From NCBI GenBank assembly GCA_944386175.1, contig CALXAB010000009.1, positions 1 to 47,115 of the forward strand: a DNA stretch of 47,115 nt, in the 5' to 3' direction. How positions within the stretch are numbered: position 1 is the stretch's first letter; every line of letters begins with the position of its first letter. Shown here piece after piece: positions 35,097 through 43,803 of this stretch. The position numbers and the translations under genes are program-made. Below the pieces are notes generated by a model. It ran no database searches, had not been told where the DNA came from, and saw only the letters and a list, made by a program, of their open reading frames with translations. The stretch is from an uncultured Clostridia bacterium (GTDB lineage Bacteria > Bacillota > Clostridia > TANB77 > CAG-508).

Positions 35097-37196
35097 ATGT
35101 TAAAAACTTATGAAACAGAATTAGCAGGAAGAAAACTTATATTAGAAACAGGTAAAATGGCAGGACTAGCTAATGGAAGTGTATTAGTTAGATATGGAGA
35201 TACATGTGTATTAGTAAATGTAACAGCATCAAAAGAACCAAGAGAAGGAATTGATTTCTTTCCATTATCAGTAGATTTTGAAGAAAAATTATATTCAGTT
35301 GGGAAAATACCAGGAAGCTTTGTAAAAAGAGAAGGAAAACCAAGTGATAAAGCAATATTAACAGCAAGAGCAATAGATAGACCGCTAAGACCATTATTTC
35401 CAAAAGATTTTAGAAATGATGTAGTAGTTGTTGCAACAGTACTTTGTGTAGAACAAGATAATTCACCAGAAGTAGCAGCAATGATAGGAGCAGCAGCAGC
35501 ATTAGCAATATCAGATATACCATTTGGAGGGCCTACAGCAGCAGTAAATGTAGGACTAGTAGATGGGAAAATAGTTATAAATCCAACAGAAAAACAAAGA
35601 GAAAAATCAGATTTAACATTAACAGTAGCAGCAACAGAAAAAAAGATAACAATGATAGAAGCAGGAGCAAATGAAATATCAAATGATTTAATGTTAAAAG
35701 CAATTAAAGAAGCACATAAAGAAATAAAAAAGATATGTAAATTTATAAAGAAAATACAAAAAGAAATAGGAAAACCAAAATTTGAATATAAATCATTTGA
35801 AGTTAATAAAGATATATATAAATTTATAGAGGACAACTTCAAAGAAGAGATGAAACAAAAAGTTCAAGAAGCTGACAAAGAAACTAGGGACAAAAATATT
35901 GATGAAATAACAGAAAAAATAAATAATGCATGTATAGAAAAATTTGGAGAAGAATTTATAGAAGAAAACAAGGCAGATGTAGGAGAAGCAATATATAAAT
36001 TAGAGAAAAAATGTGTGAGAGAAATGATATTTGTAGAACATAAAAGAGTAGATGGAAGAAAACTTGACGAAATAAGACCATTATCATGTGAAGTAGGAAT
36101 ACTTCCAAGAACACATGGAAGTGCATTATTTACAAGAGGACAAACACAAGTATTATCAGTAGCAACACTTGGAATGATTAGTGAAGAGCAAACATTAGAT
36201 GGAATTGATACACAAGAATCAAAAAGATATATGCATCATTATAACTTCCCAAGTTATAGTGTAGGGGAAGCAAGACCATCACGTGGACCAGGTAGAAGAG
36301 AAATAGGACATGGTGCATTAGCAGAAAAAGCAATAGTTCCTGTGTTACCATCAAAAGAAGAATTCCCATATGCAATAAGAGTTGTTTCAGAAGTTCTATC
36401 TTCAAATGGTTCAACCTCACAAGCAAGTATTTGTGGCAGTACATTATCATTAATGGATGCAGGTGTACCAATAAAAAGACCAGTAGCAGGAATTTCAACA
36501 GGGTTGGTAACAAATCCAGATAATGACAAAGATTATGTAATGCTAGTAGATATACAAGGATTAGAAGACTTCTTTGGTGATATGGATTTTAAAGTTGGTG
36601 GAACTGAAAAAGGAATAACAGCTATTCAAGTTGATATAAAATGTGATGGATTAACTTATGATATTATAAAAGAAGCATTTGAAAAAACACAAATAGCAAG
36701 AAACCACATTTTACAAGATGTAATGAACCCAGTAATAGATAAACCAAGAGAAGAAATATCAAAATATGCACCAAGAATAGTAAGTACAAAAATAAAAGTA
36801 GAAAAGATAAAAGATGTTATAGGTCCTGGTGGAAAAATGATAAATAAAATTATAGACGAAACAGGTGTAAAAATAGATATAGAAGAAGATGGACAAGTGT
36901 TAATATATTCATCAGACAGTGAAAAAGCAAATGAGGCATTAGAAATGATAGAAGACATAGTAAGAGAAGTTGAAGTTGGTGGGATTTATTACGGAGAAGT
37001 TGTAAGAATAGTAAATTTTGGAGCTTTTGTAGATTTAGGATGTGCAGGAAAAGAAGGTTTATTACACATATCTAGAATATCAAAAGAAAGAATAAAAAAT
37101 ATAGAAGATGTACTTCATGTAGGAGATAAGGTTACAGTAAAAGTAACAGATATAGATGACCAAGGAAGAATAAACTTAACAATGAGAGACATATGA
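35097..37196 (+). CDS. pnp: Polyribonucleotide nucleotidyltransferase (PNPase)
   Basis: 699 aa from ATG at 35097, which follows AAAGGAG and begins MLKTYETELAGRKLILETGK, the normal PNPase start; an in-frame ATG at 35019 would add 26 residues and has no ribosome site. PNPase degrades RNA 3' to 5' using phosphate. Two RNase PH domains (DFFPLSVDFEEKLYSVGKIPG, then RTHGSALFTRGQTQVLSVA), a KH domain (IGPGGKMINKIIDETGVKI) and an S1 domain (VVRIVNFGAFVDL) are present. It ends right after S1 with no tail. A giant palindrome begins 5 nt later. Confidence 0.97.
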   Translation: MLKTYETELAGRKLILETGKMAGLANGSVLVRYGDTCVLVNVTASKEPREGIDFFPLSVDFEEKLYSVGKIPGSFVKREGKPSDKAILTARAIDRPLRPLFPKDFRNDVVVVATVLCVEQDNSPEVAAMIGAAAALAISDIPFGGPTAAVNVGLVDGKIVINPTEKQREKSDLTLTVAATEKKITMIEAGANEISNDLMLKAIKEAHKEIKKICKFIKKIQKEIGKPKFEYKSFEVNKDIYKFIEDNFKEEMKQKVQEADKETRDKNIDEITEKINNACIEKFGEEFIEENKADVGEAIYKLEKKCVREMIFVEHKRVDGRKLDEIRPLSCEVGILPRTHGSALFTRGQTQVLSVATLGMISEEQTLDGIDTQESKRYMHHYNFPSYSVGEARPSRGPGRREIGHGALAEKAIVPVLPSKEEFPYAIRVVSEVLSSNGSTSQASICGSTLSLMDAGVPIKRPVAGISTGLVTNPDNDKDYVMLVDIQGLEDFFGDMDFKVGGTEKGITAIQVDIKCDGLTYDIIKEAFEKTQIARNHILQDVMNPVIDKPREEISKYAPRIVSTKIKVEKIKDVIGPGGKMINKIIDETGVKIDIEEDGQVLIYSSDSEKANEALEMIEDIVREVEVGGIYYGEVVRIVNFGAFVDLGCAGKEGLLHISRISKERIKNIEDVLHVGDKVTVKVTDIDDQGRINLTMRDI

Positions 37197-37200
37197 TAAA

Positions 37201-37620
37201 GGGGACGTTCCTTCAATCCCTAAAATTCGGGAAAGTGGGGACGGACCTTGAGATTGCCATTAGGGACGGGCTATTTTGGCACAACTAGGGGGACGTTCCT
37301 TCAATCCCTAAAATTCGGGAAAGTGGGGACGGACCTTGAGATTGCCATTAGGGACGGACTATTTTGGCACACTTAATTTATAATCAATTTTTTTAAAATT
37401 ATTAAACTAAAGTGTGCCAAAATAGTCCGTCCCTAATGGCAATCTCAAGGTCCGTCCCCACTTTCCCGAATTTTAGGGATTGAAGGAACGTCCCCCTAGT
37501 TGTGCCAAAATAGCCCGTCCCTAATGGCAATCTCAAGGTCCGTCCCCACTTTCCCGAATTTTAGGGATTGAAGGAACGTCCCCTAGTTGTGCCAAAATAA
37601 CCCGTCCCTAATGGCAATCT
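37201..37620. repeat. Giant nested palindrome behind pnp
   Basis: The left arm holds two 88-nt units (37201-37287 and 37289-37373); the right arm holds their exact inverted copies (37411-37496 and about 37500-37584), plus part of a third unit (37586-37620) with no left partner. The central loop is 37 nt. Units differ at GGGCTA versus GGACTA and at their ends, and each difference is mirrored on the opposite arm. Outer modules match palindromes A and B; the GGCTATTTTGGCACA module matches 19139-19237. Confidence 0.97.
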
Positions 37621-37635
37621 TGAAGAACATCACCT

Positions 37636-37669
37636 AAAAAACCTGACACAAAAAAGTGTCAGGTTTTTT
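37636..37669. terminator. Strong bidirectional terminator
   Basis: AAAAAACCTGACAC (37636-37649) and GTGTCAGGTTTTTT (37656-37669) form a perfect 14-bp stem with a 6-nt loop. It ends transcription from the pnp side and also that of the minus-strand small gene at 37676-37849. Confidence 0.93.
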
Positions 37670-37675
37670 TAAGGA

Positions 37676-37849
37676 CTATAGTTCCCGCCCAGAAGCTTCC
37701 CCAGGAGAATCATCATAAACAATTCTTCCAAAATAAGGACGTAGATTTGGATCAGGATTTAGAAACCGCTCACGGTCTCTTTTAATCCGCTCCAATTTTT
37801 CTTCTGGTGTTTCCACAATAGGGGAAACTTCTTTTCTCTTATCTGTCAT
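37676..37849 (-). CDS. Small soluble protein, 57 aa, foreign codon usage
   Basis: Begins MTDKRKEVSPIVETPEEKLE and is rich in Arg, Pro and acidic residues, with no membrane segment. A perfect AAAGGAGG lies 8 nt upstream, and TATAAT-like DNA precedes it. It uses CGG or CGT for five of eight arginines, and its GC is well above that of its neighbours, which use AGA. Function is unknown and no family is recognised. Likely acquired by transfer. Confidence 0.72.
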   Translation of the reverse strand: MTDKRKEVSPIVETPEEKLERIKRDRERFLNPDPNLRPYFGRIVYDDSPGEASGREL

Positions 37850-37949
37850 AATGCAAATCCTCCTTTGATTGATAACATAATTATACCATATAATTAATTT
37901 TTATTCAAATATTATATCAAATGTTCTAACTAACACCTCTACAGTTACT

Positions 37950-38005
37950 TAAAATATTATATTTATTGTTGTACTGACTGTATAGCTGTTAATCGTAAAT
38001 CAAAT
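37950..38005. repeat. Remnant arm of a long palindrome (weak)
   Basis: This stretch loosely resembles the right arm of palindrome D (26002-26060): TATATTTATTG, then TATAGCTGT and a GTAAAT-like end, but it has no core and no partner arm. It may be a decayed copy. The rest of 37850-38094 is AT-rich leader. Confidence 0.4.
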
Positions 38006-38094
38006 AAATAAATACAACATAATAATTAATAAAAAATTCATTGTCATTTATTGATATTTATGATAATATAAGAAAAAAATAAAAGAGGAAAAAA

Positions 38095-38976
38095 ATGAAA
38101 GCAAAAATACTAAAAACAATAATAGGATTAGCCATAATTGTAATGGTATCAATATTACTAATAATAGCATATTTTATGTTAGTAGATATACAAACCAAAA
38201 TGCCAAGACAGAATGAATACACATGTAAAGTAGAAGCCAAGCAATTTATGGGGCGAAATATATTTATAATAACACCTAATAATGTAGAGAAAGCAAATTT
38301 AACAATTTTATATTTCCATGGTGGTTCATACATGGCAGAAGCAACACAAAATCATTGGGAATTCTTAGAAAATTTAGTGAATGATACAGGAGCAACAATT
38401 ATATTTCCAGATTACCCGCTATCACCTAAATATAGCTATAAAGATGTATTTAGAATGGTAGTACCATTATATAAAGAAATAATAGACCACATAGAGGCAG
38501 AAAATCTAGTAATAATGGGAGATTCAGCTGGTGGTGGATTAGGTTTAGCATTAGAAGAAAAATTGTGTGAAGAAAATATAGAAATGCCAAACAAAACAAT
38601 ATTAATATCTCCATGGTTAGATGTCAAATTAACAAATCCTGAAATAGATGAAGTACAAAAATTTGATAAACAACTAAATAAAGAAACATTAAAACTAGCA
38701 GGATTAGCATATGCTAGGGAAGATGGAATAGATAGTTATTTAGTAAACCCCATAGAAGGAGATTTATCAAAATTAAAAAATGTAATCATATATACAGGAA
38801 CATATGATATATTAAATCCAGATGTTCATATATTACAAAAAAAGGCAGAGGAACAAGGTATAGAAATACAAGTAAAAGAATACGAAAAGGCATCACACAT
38901 ATGGATAATTCAAAATGAAGAAGATGAAAAAGAGTTAGTACAAAAAGCATATAATGATTTGGTTAATGATTTATAA
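38095..38976 (+). CDS. Alpha/beta hydrolase, hormone-sensitive-lipase type
   Basis: 293 aa with an N-terminal membrane helix (about 7-30). The oxyanion motif is H75-G-G77 in LYFHGGSYM; the nucleophile is S144 in GDSAGG, and a late His in KASHIW completes the triad. HSL-type enzymes hydrolyse short or medium esters. It starts a cluster with a condensation-domain gene and a DUF6320 gene, so it may act on the same unknown ester. RBS AGAGGA. Confidence 0.9.
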   Translation: MKAKILKTIIGLAIIVMVSILLIIAYFMLVDIQTKMPRQNEYTCKVEAKQFMGRNIFIITPNNVEKANLTILYFHGGSYMAEATQNHWEFLENLVNDTGATIIFPDYPLSPKYSYKDVFRMVVPLYKEIIDHIEAENLVIMGDSAGGGLGLALEEKLCEENIEMPNKTILISPWLDVKLTNPEIDEVQKFDKQLNKETLKLAGLAYAREDGIDSYLVNPIEGDLSKLKNVIIYTGTYDILNPDVHILQKKAEEQGIEIQVKEYEKASHIWIIQNEEDEKELVQKAYNDLVNDL

Positions 38977-39043
38977 ACTTAAATTGTTTTAAAAAATTTA
39001 AAAATGCATCAAAAAAAACATGTTTTGATGTAAATATAACGAA

Positions 39044-39075
39044 AGTGTGCCAAAATAGCCCGTCCCCTTTGGCAC
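39044..39075. repeat. GGGACG-family half element
   Basis: This 32-nt stretch is identical to the right arm of the murT/gatD palindrome (19206-19237), but the left arm is absent. It lies 25 nt before the next gene. Just upstream, GCATCAAAA and TTTTGATGT (39007-39031) form a separate hairpin. Confidence 0.85.
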
Positions 39076-39099
39076 TTTGGCACAAAAAAGAGGTTAAAA

Positions 39100-40383
39100 A
39101 TGCATAATAAATTATATTGGAGAAAATTGGATAATTCAGCAAAAATATTCCCTATTTCTACTGGGAAAAAATATAGTACAGTTTTTAGATTGTCAGTTTT
39201 ATTAAAAGAAAAAGTAAATTCTAAAATTCTGGAACAGGCTGTAAATATAGCATTAGAAAAGTATAAGTCTTTTAAAGTAAGAATGAAGGCAGGATTTTTT
39301 TGGTACTATTTTGAAGAAAATAATAAAAAACCAATTATTGAAAAAGAAAAGGATTATCCTTGTAAATATATAAATCCAAGAAGAAACAATAATTATTTAT
39401 TTAAAGTTACATATTTTGATAAAAAAATTAATATAGATATATTTCATTCTTTAACAGATGGAGGAAGTGGCACAATATTTTTTAGAGAAATAGTATATAC
39501 ATATTTAGAATTATTACATCCAGATGTGTTTAAAGAGAAAGAAAGACAAATAAGAAAAGTTGAATATAATACAGAAGATAGTTATGTAAAAAATTATGAT
39601 AAAAAAGCAAAGTCAAATGCTTCTACAAAAAAAGCATATGTTCTAAAAGGAAATAAAATAGGTCTTGGAGCAGTTTCAGCGATTCATGAAATAATAGAAC
39701 TAGATAAATTAAAAGAAGAGTGTAAAAGAAATGATGTAACTGTAACACAATATTTATCAGCAGTTTTAATTTATGCTATATATAAACAAAATTATCTAAA
39801 GACTAATAGTAAAAAACCAATAAAAGTATGTATTCCAGTAAATCTAAAAAAATATTTTGTTTCTAAAACAATGTCAAACTTTTTTTCATATATAACTTTA
39901 GAAGCGGAAATAAAAAAAGACGGTTTGGACACTTTTGAAAAAATACTGGAATTTGTAAAAAAAGATTTTAAAGAAAAATTAACAGAAGAAGAAATATTAA
40001 AAACTATGTCTGCAAATGTAAAAATAGGAAATAATCCATTCATAAAAATAGTACCTTTGGAAATAAAAAAGGCATTAGTAAGATTAAGCTATATAGAAAT
40101 TAGAAAATATACAACGATTACATTTTCTAATATAGGAAGAATAGGTATAATTGGAAAATATAGAGACTTTATAGATTATTTTCTAATGTTAATTGCACCA
40201 GAACCAGTAGAAAAAATTAAATGTTCAGGATGTACGTTTGAAAATAAAATGGCATTCACATTTACATCAATATTAAAAGATAATAATATCGAAAAAGAAT
40301 TTTATCATTTTTTACAAAGTAAAGGAATAAAAGTAAAAATAGAAAGTAATGGTGTTTTAGATGATATATCCTCAAAAAATTAA
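39100..40383 (+). CDS. Condensation-domain acyltransferase (alcohol acetyltransferase-like)
   Basis: 427 aa with the HxxxDG motif of the CoA-dependent acyltransferase/condensation superfamily: H116-SLT-D120-G121 in DIFHSLTDGGSG. A later region with TFSNIGRIG fits the fold's second half. Such enzymes make esters or amides from acyl-CoA or carrier substrates; none can be named. The DUF6320 gene overlaps its end by 23 nt. Confidence 0.8.
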   Translation: MHNKLYWRKLDNSAKIFPISTGKKYSTVFRLSVLLKEKVNSKILEQAVNIALEKYKSFKVRMKAGFFWYYFEENNKKPIIEKEKDYPCKYINPRRNNNYLFKVTYFDKKINIDIFHSLTDGGSGTIFFREIVYTYLELLHPDVFKEKERQIRKVEYNTEDSYVKNYDKKAKSNASTKKAYVLKGNKIGLGAVSAIHEIIELDKLKEECKRNDVTVTQYLSAVLIYAIYKQNYLKTNSKKPIKVCIPVNLKKYFVSKTMSNFFSYITLEAEIKKDGLDTFEKILEFVKKDFKEKLTEEEILKTMSANVKIGNNPFIKIVPLEIKKALVRLSYIEIRKYTTITFSNIGRIGIIGKYRDFIDYFLMLIAPEPVEKIKCSGCTFENKMAFTFTSILKDNNIEKEFYHFLQSKGIKVKIESNGVLDDISSKN

Positions 40384-40924
40384 TGCTAATAAAAGTGATT
40401 TTATAATAAAAAGTTCGATACTAGCTTCTATATTATTAGCTATTATATTATTAATAATAAATAAATTAATAACTCCAGAAATCCCATGGGCAGCACTTAC
40501 AAATAGTGGGATAGTTTATGTGTGGATAACAGTTTTATATGCAATAAATAAAAATATAAATATAGCTGGGCATGTTCTAATTCAAACAATAGCAATCTCA
40601 TTATTAACCGTATATATAGATTATAGGTTGGGATTTAATGGATGGTCATTAAGTATTGCGATACCTATAATCATAATAATAGCAAATTTAACGATGTTAA
40701 TACTTACTATAGTAAGTCATAAAAAATATATTCGATATGCAATCTATCAATTGATAATAGTGTTATGTAGTATGGTACCAGTAATATTAATAACTGAAAA
40801 ATTAATTGAAGAACCGATATTAGGAATAGTTGCAACATGTATATCTATCTTAAATTTAATATTAACATTAGCATTATGTGCAAGAGATGTAAAAGAGGCA
40901 ATAATTAGAAAATTCCATGTATAG
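40361..40924 (+). CDS. DUF6320-like membrane protein
   Basis: 187 aa with about five or six membrane helices. Members of this family that I recall carry an N-terminal zinc ribbon; this copy lacks it and starts at the membrane part. It overlaps the acyltransferase gene by 23 nt, so translation is coupled. It may anchor or serve the acyltransferase. Function unknown. Confidence 0.65.
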   Translation: MIYPQKINANKSDFIIKSSILASILLAIILLIINKLITPEIPWAALTNSGIVYVWITVLYAINKNINIAGHVLIQTIAISLLTVYIDYRLGFNGWSLSIAIPIIIIIANLTMLILTIVSHKKYIRYAIYQLIIVLCSMVPVILITEKLIEEPILGIVATCISILNLILTLALCARDVKEAIIRKFHV

Positions 40925-40967
40925 TTATAAATAATTGAAAAATTCCTATAAAAGGTAAGGTGATATT

Positions 40968-41159
40968 ATGCCTAAAATTTTGGAAACTGGATTAATAGTA
41001 AGGAAAGAAAGTAAATTTGATAAAATTCGAAAAAAGTTGATGATGCTTTTTTTAAAAGAAGAGTATTTAATTATGGAGCAATTGGAAGGTTTATTGACCT
41101 CTAAAAAAATTAATCCTACAAATATTGTGATACCAAGGGAAATTAAAAAAAATAAATGA
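40968..41159 (+). CDS. Small basic protein, 63 aa
   Basis: Begins MPKILETGLIVRKESKFDKI; basic, helical, no membrane segment, ending in a Lys/Asn tail. AAGGTAAGGTGA is a plausible ribosome site, and a terminator follows the stop. No family recognised. Confidence 0.6.
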   Translation: MPKILETGLIVRKESKFDKIRKKLMMLFLKEEYLIMEQLEGLLTSKKINPTNIVIPREIKKNK

Positions 41160-41169
41160 TGTAAAAATA

Positions 41170-41199
41170 AAAAAGTTAAAGACTAACTTTGACTTTTTT
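41170..41199 (+). terminator. Terminator of the esterase/DUF6320 cluster
   Basis: AAAAAGTTAAAG (41170-41181) pairs with CTTTGACTTTTT (41187-41198) across a 5-nt loop, one G-T pair, and a T-run. Confidence 0.8.
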
Positions 41200-41258
41200 A
41201 TTTTTATATCATGAAAATTTTTATGTACAAAATATTTCAAACTAGGAGGAAAAACAAA

Positions 41259-41363
41259 ATGAGAGTTTCACCAGAAGAAAATAAAAAACGGTTAGAGGAG
41301 GTAATGCGTGCAAGTCAAGATTGTAAAACAATAGCAGAAGTATCTGATGTTACAGGATATTAA
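41259..41363 (+). pseudogene. Short ORF, possible remnant of a helix-turn-helix gene
   Basis: 34 codons starting MRVSPEENKKRLEEV and ending SDVTGY, with AGGAGG upstream. The end looks like the first half of a helix-turn-helix (CKTIAEVSDVTG) cut off by a stop. It could be a decayed regulator or a real small peptide. The following DNA to 41537 has no convincing gene. Confidence 0.4.
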
Positions 41364-41537
41364 TATTTTCTGTTTTTCTTTGCAATCTAATGTAATTTAT
41401 TATATAATAAAAAGGCAAATCAAAAGGGTTTTATCTAAAAAATTTAAAAAAGCCAATATAAAAGTAAGTAGGAATTTAATAATAAAATATTTACTAATGT
41501 TAATTAAAATAATCTTTTTAGAAAGGATTCAGAAAAA

Positions 41538-42578
41538 ATGAAAAACATAAAAGACTATAATTTAGAAGAACTAAAAAAAGAAATAATAAATTTAAGAGAA
41601 AAACCATTTAGAGCAGAGCAAATATTCAAATGGTTATATCAAGAGAAAGTAACATCATTTGAAGAAATGACAAACTTATCATTAGAATTGAGAAAAAAAT
41701 TAGAAGAAAATTACACTATATGTAATTACAAAATTTTAAAAAAGCTACAATCAAAAGATGGAACAATAAAATACTTATTTGATATACTAGATGGAAATGC
41801 AATAGAATCAGTATTAATGAAATATCATCATGGATATAGTATATGTGTTTCTTCACAAATAGGGTGTAAAATGGGATGCAAATTTTGTGCATCTACAGGA
41901 ATACCATTTGTTAGAAACTTAACATCAGGAGAAATAGTAGAACAGATATTATCAATCGAAAGAGATGAAAATATTAGAATTTCTAATATTGTGTTTATGG
42001 GAATAGGAGAGCCATTGGATAATTATCAAAATGTAGTAAATGCAATACATATAATAAATAATCCTAAAGGATTAAATATAGGAGCAAGGCATATTAGTAT
42101 ATCCACAAGTGGTTTAGTTCCAAAAATATATAAATTGGCAGAAGAAAAAATTCAATGTACATTATCAATTTCATTACATGCAACAACAAATGAAAAAAGA
42201 AGTAGTATGATGCCAATAAATAATACATATAAAATTGAAGAGCTAATGCAAGCCTGTAAAGATTATATAAAAGAAACTAATAGAAGGATATCATTTGAAT
42301 ATGCTTTAGCAAAAGACAATAATGATAATTTAGAAGATGCAAAACAACTTGTAAAACTATTAAAAGGAATGCTTTGTCATGTTAATCTAATACCAATTAA
42401 TAAAATTGAAAATGGTAGTTATACAAAATCTTCAAATGAGAATATTATAAAATTTAGAGATTATTTAAATGAACATGGTATAGTAGCAACAATAAGAAGA
42501 GAACTAGGATCAGATATTGATGCAGCGTGTGGACAATTAAGAAGAAAAAATTTAAATAATAGACAGGAAAGTAAATAA
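41538..42578 (+). CDS. rlmN: Dual-specificity RNA methyltransferase RlmN
   Basis: 346 aa, full length. RlmN methylates C2 of A2503 in 23S rRNA and A37 in some tRNAs by radical chemistry. The cluster motif is in CKMGCKFCAS, followed by MGIGEPLDN. The catalytic C-terminal cysteine is in DIDAACGQLRR. The two-cysteine mechanism is thus intact. RBS AAAGGA. Confidence 0.97.
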   Translation: MKNIKDYNLEELKKEIINLREKPFRAEQIFKWLYQEKVTSFEEMTNLSLELRKKLEENYTICNYKILKKLQSKDGTIKYLFDILDGNAIESVLMKYHHGYSICVSSQIGCKMGCKFCASTGIPFVRNLTSGEIVEQILSIERDENIRISNIVFMGIGEPLDNYQNVVNAIHIINNPKGLNIGARHISISTSGLVPKIYKLAEEKIQCTLSISLHATTNEKRSSMMPINNTYKIEELMQACKDYIKETNRRISFEYALAKDNNDNLEDAKQLVKLLKGMLCHVNLIPINKIENGSYTKSSNENIIKFRDYLNEHGIVATIRRELGSDIDAACGQLRRKNLNNRQESK

Positions 42579-42732
42579 AAACAAATTTATGGAAAGACAT
42601 AGAAAAAAGAATCAAATTGTATAATTTTGATATATAATACATGTTGAATATGAATTTTACCATGTAAAATTTCTTCTTGAACTTTTACTATAGTTGTAGT
42701 AAAATGTTAAAGAAAAAAGAAAGGACAAAAAA

Positions 42733-43593
42733 ATGTTATTAAAAGAATTATTGGGAAATAAAATAAAAGTGTATGCATTTGTTGGACCATCTGGAACAGG
42801 GAAAAGTTATAGAGCACAAATGGTAGCAAGTGAAAAAGATATTCATTTTATAATAGATGATGGACTACTAATCCATGATAATGAAGTAATAGCAGGAGAA
42901 TCAGCTAAAAAAGCACCAACAAAGATAGAAACAGTAAAACATGCATTATTTTACAAGGAAGAAGAAAGACAAGAAATAATAAAAGCATTCAAAAAATACA
43001 AACCACAAAGTATATTAATATTAGGAACATCAGATGGAATGGTACAAAAAATAGCTTTAAATTTAGGATTACCAGAAATATCAGAAACAGTATATATAAA
43101 TGATGTAGCTACACAGCAAGAAATGGAAACAGCAAGAAGAATAAGAGTAACAGAAGGAAAACATGTAATACCTGTGCCAACATTCCAGATAAAAAAAGAC
43201 TTTTCAGGATATTTGCTAGATCCATTACAAATATTTAAATCAAAAGGAAAAGGCAAAGACCCATATATATCAGAAAAATCAATTATAAGACCAACATTTA
43301 GTTATCTAGGAAATTTTACTATCTCAGATACAGTGTTTAGACAAATATTAGAATATTTAGCTTCAAAAACACCAGCAATATACAAAATATTAAAGTTAAG
43401 AGTTGAAAATTATGGTGATGGTGCAAAAATCTATATGGAAGTTACAGTTTATTATGGATATAATGTAATAGATGGTATAAATGAATTCAAAAGAAAAGCA
43501 AGAAAAGAGATAGAAAAATTGACATCAATGAATGTAGTAGAATTAAATGTAGTTGCAAAGAATATATTTGTACCAGAAAAAGACAATAAATAA
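42733..43593 (+). CDS. P-loop protein with Asp23-like C-terminal domain
   Basis: 286 aa. Walker A is GPSGTGKS (18-25); a kinase-like region with ILILGTSDGMVQKIA follows. From about residue 195 to the end the pattern (ISDTVFRQILEYLA, then MEVTVYYGYNVIDGINEFKR, then LNVVAKNIFV) resembles the Asp23/Gls24 envelope-stress domain. The substrate and role are unknown. It stands alone, with a promoter likely in the AT-rich gap upstream. RBS AAAGGA. Confidence 0.72.
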   Translation: MLLKELLGNKIKVYAFVGPSGTGKSYRAQMVASEKDIHFIIDDGLLIHDNEVIAGESAKKAPTKIETVKHALFYKEEERQEIIKAFKKYKPQSILILGTSDGMVQKIALNLGLPEISETVYINDVATQQEMETARRIRVTEGKHVIPVPTFQIKKDFSGYLLDPLQIFKSKGKGKDPYISEKSIIRPTFSYLGNFTISDTVFRQILEYLASKTPAIYKILKLRVENYGDGAKIYMEVTVYYGYNVIDGINEFKRKARKEIEKLTSMNVVELNVVAKNIFVPEKDNK

Positions 43594-43803
43594 AAATTTG
43601 ACCTGAAAAATAACATAAAAAAGATTAAGATAAAAATATAGCAAATTTGAAAGTAGAATAATAAATAATACTATAGAATTCAGAGTAAAAATACATTAAA
43701 GTTAAAGATAAAAATATAATAAAATATAATAAAATTTAATATAAAAACTTAGTAGAATATAAAAAACTTCAAATTTATTATTCTAATCTAGAAGGAGGAA
43801 AAA

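Noticed and set aside
41347..41541. A 64-aa frame before rlmN
   Set aside because: It has no ribosome site, overlaps the short ORF at 41259 and reads as translated AT-rich leader with no sensible composition.
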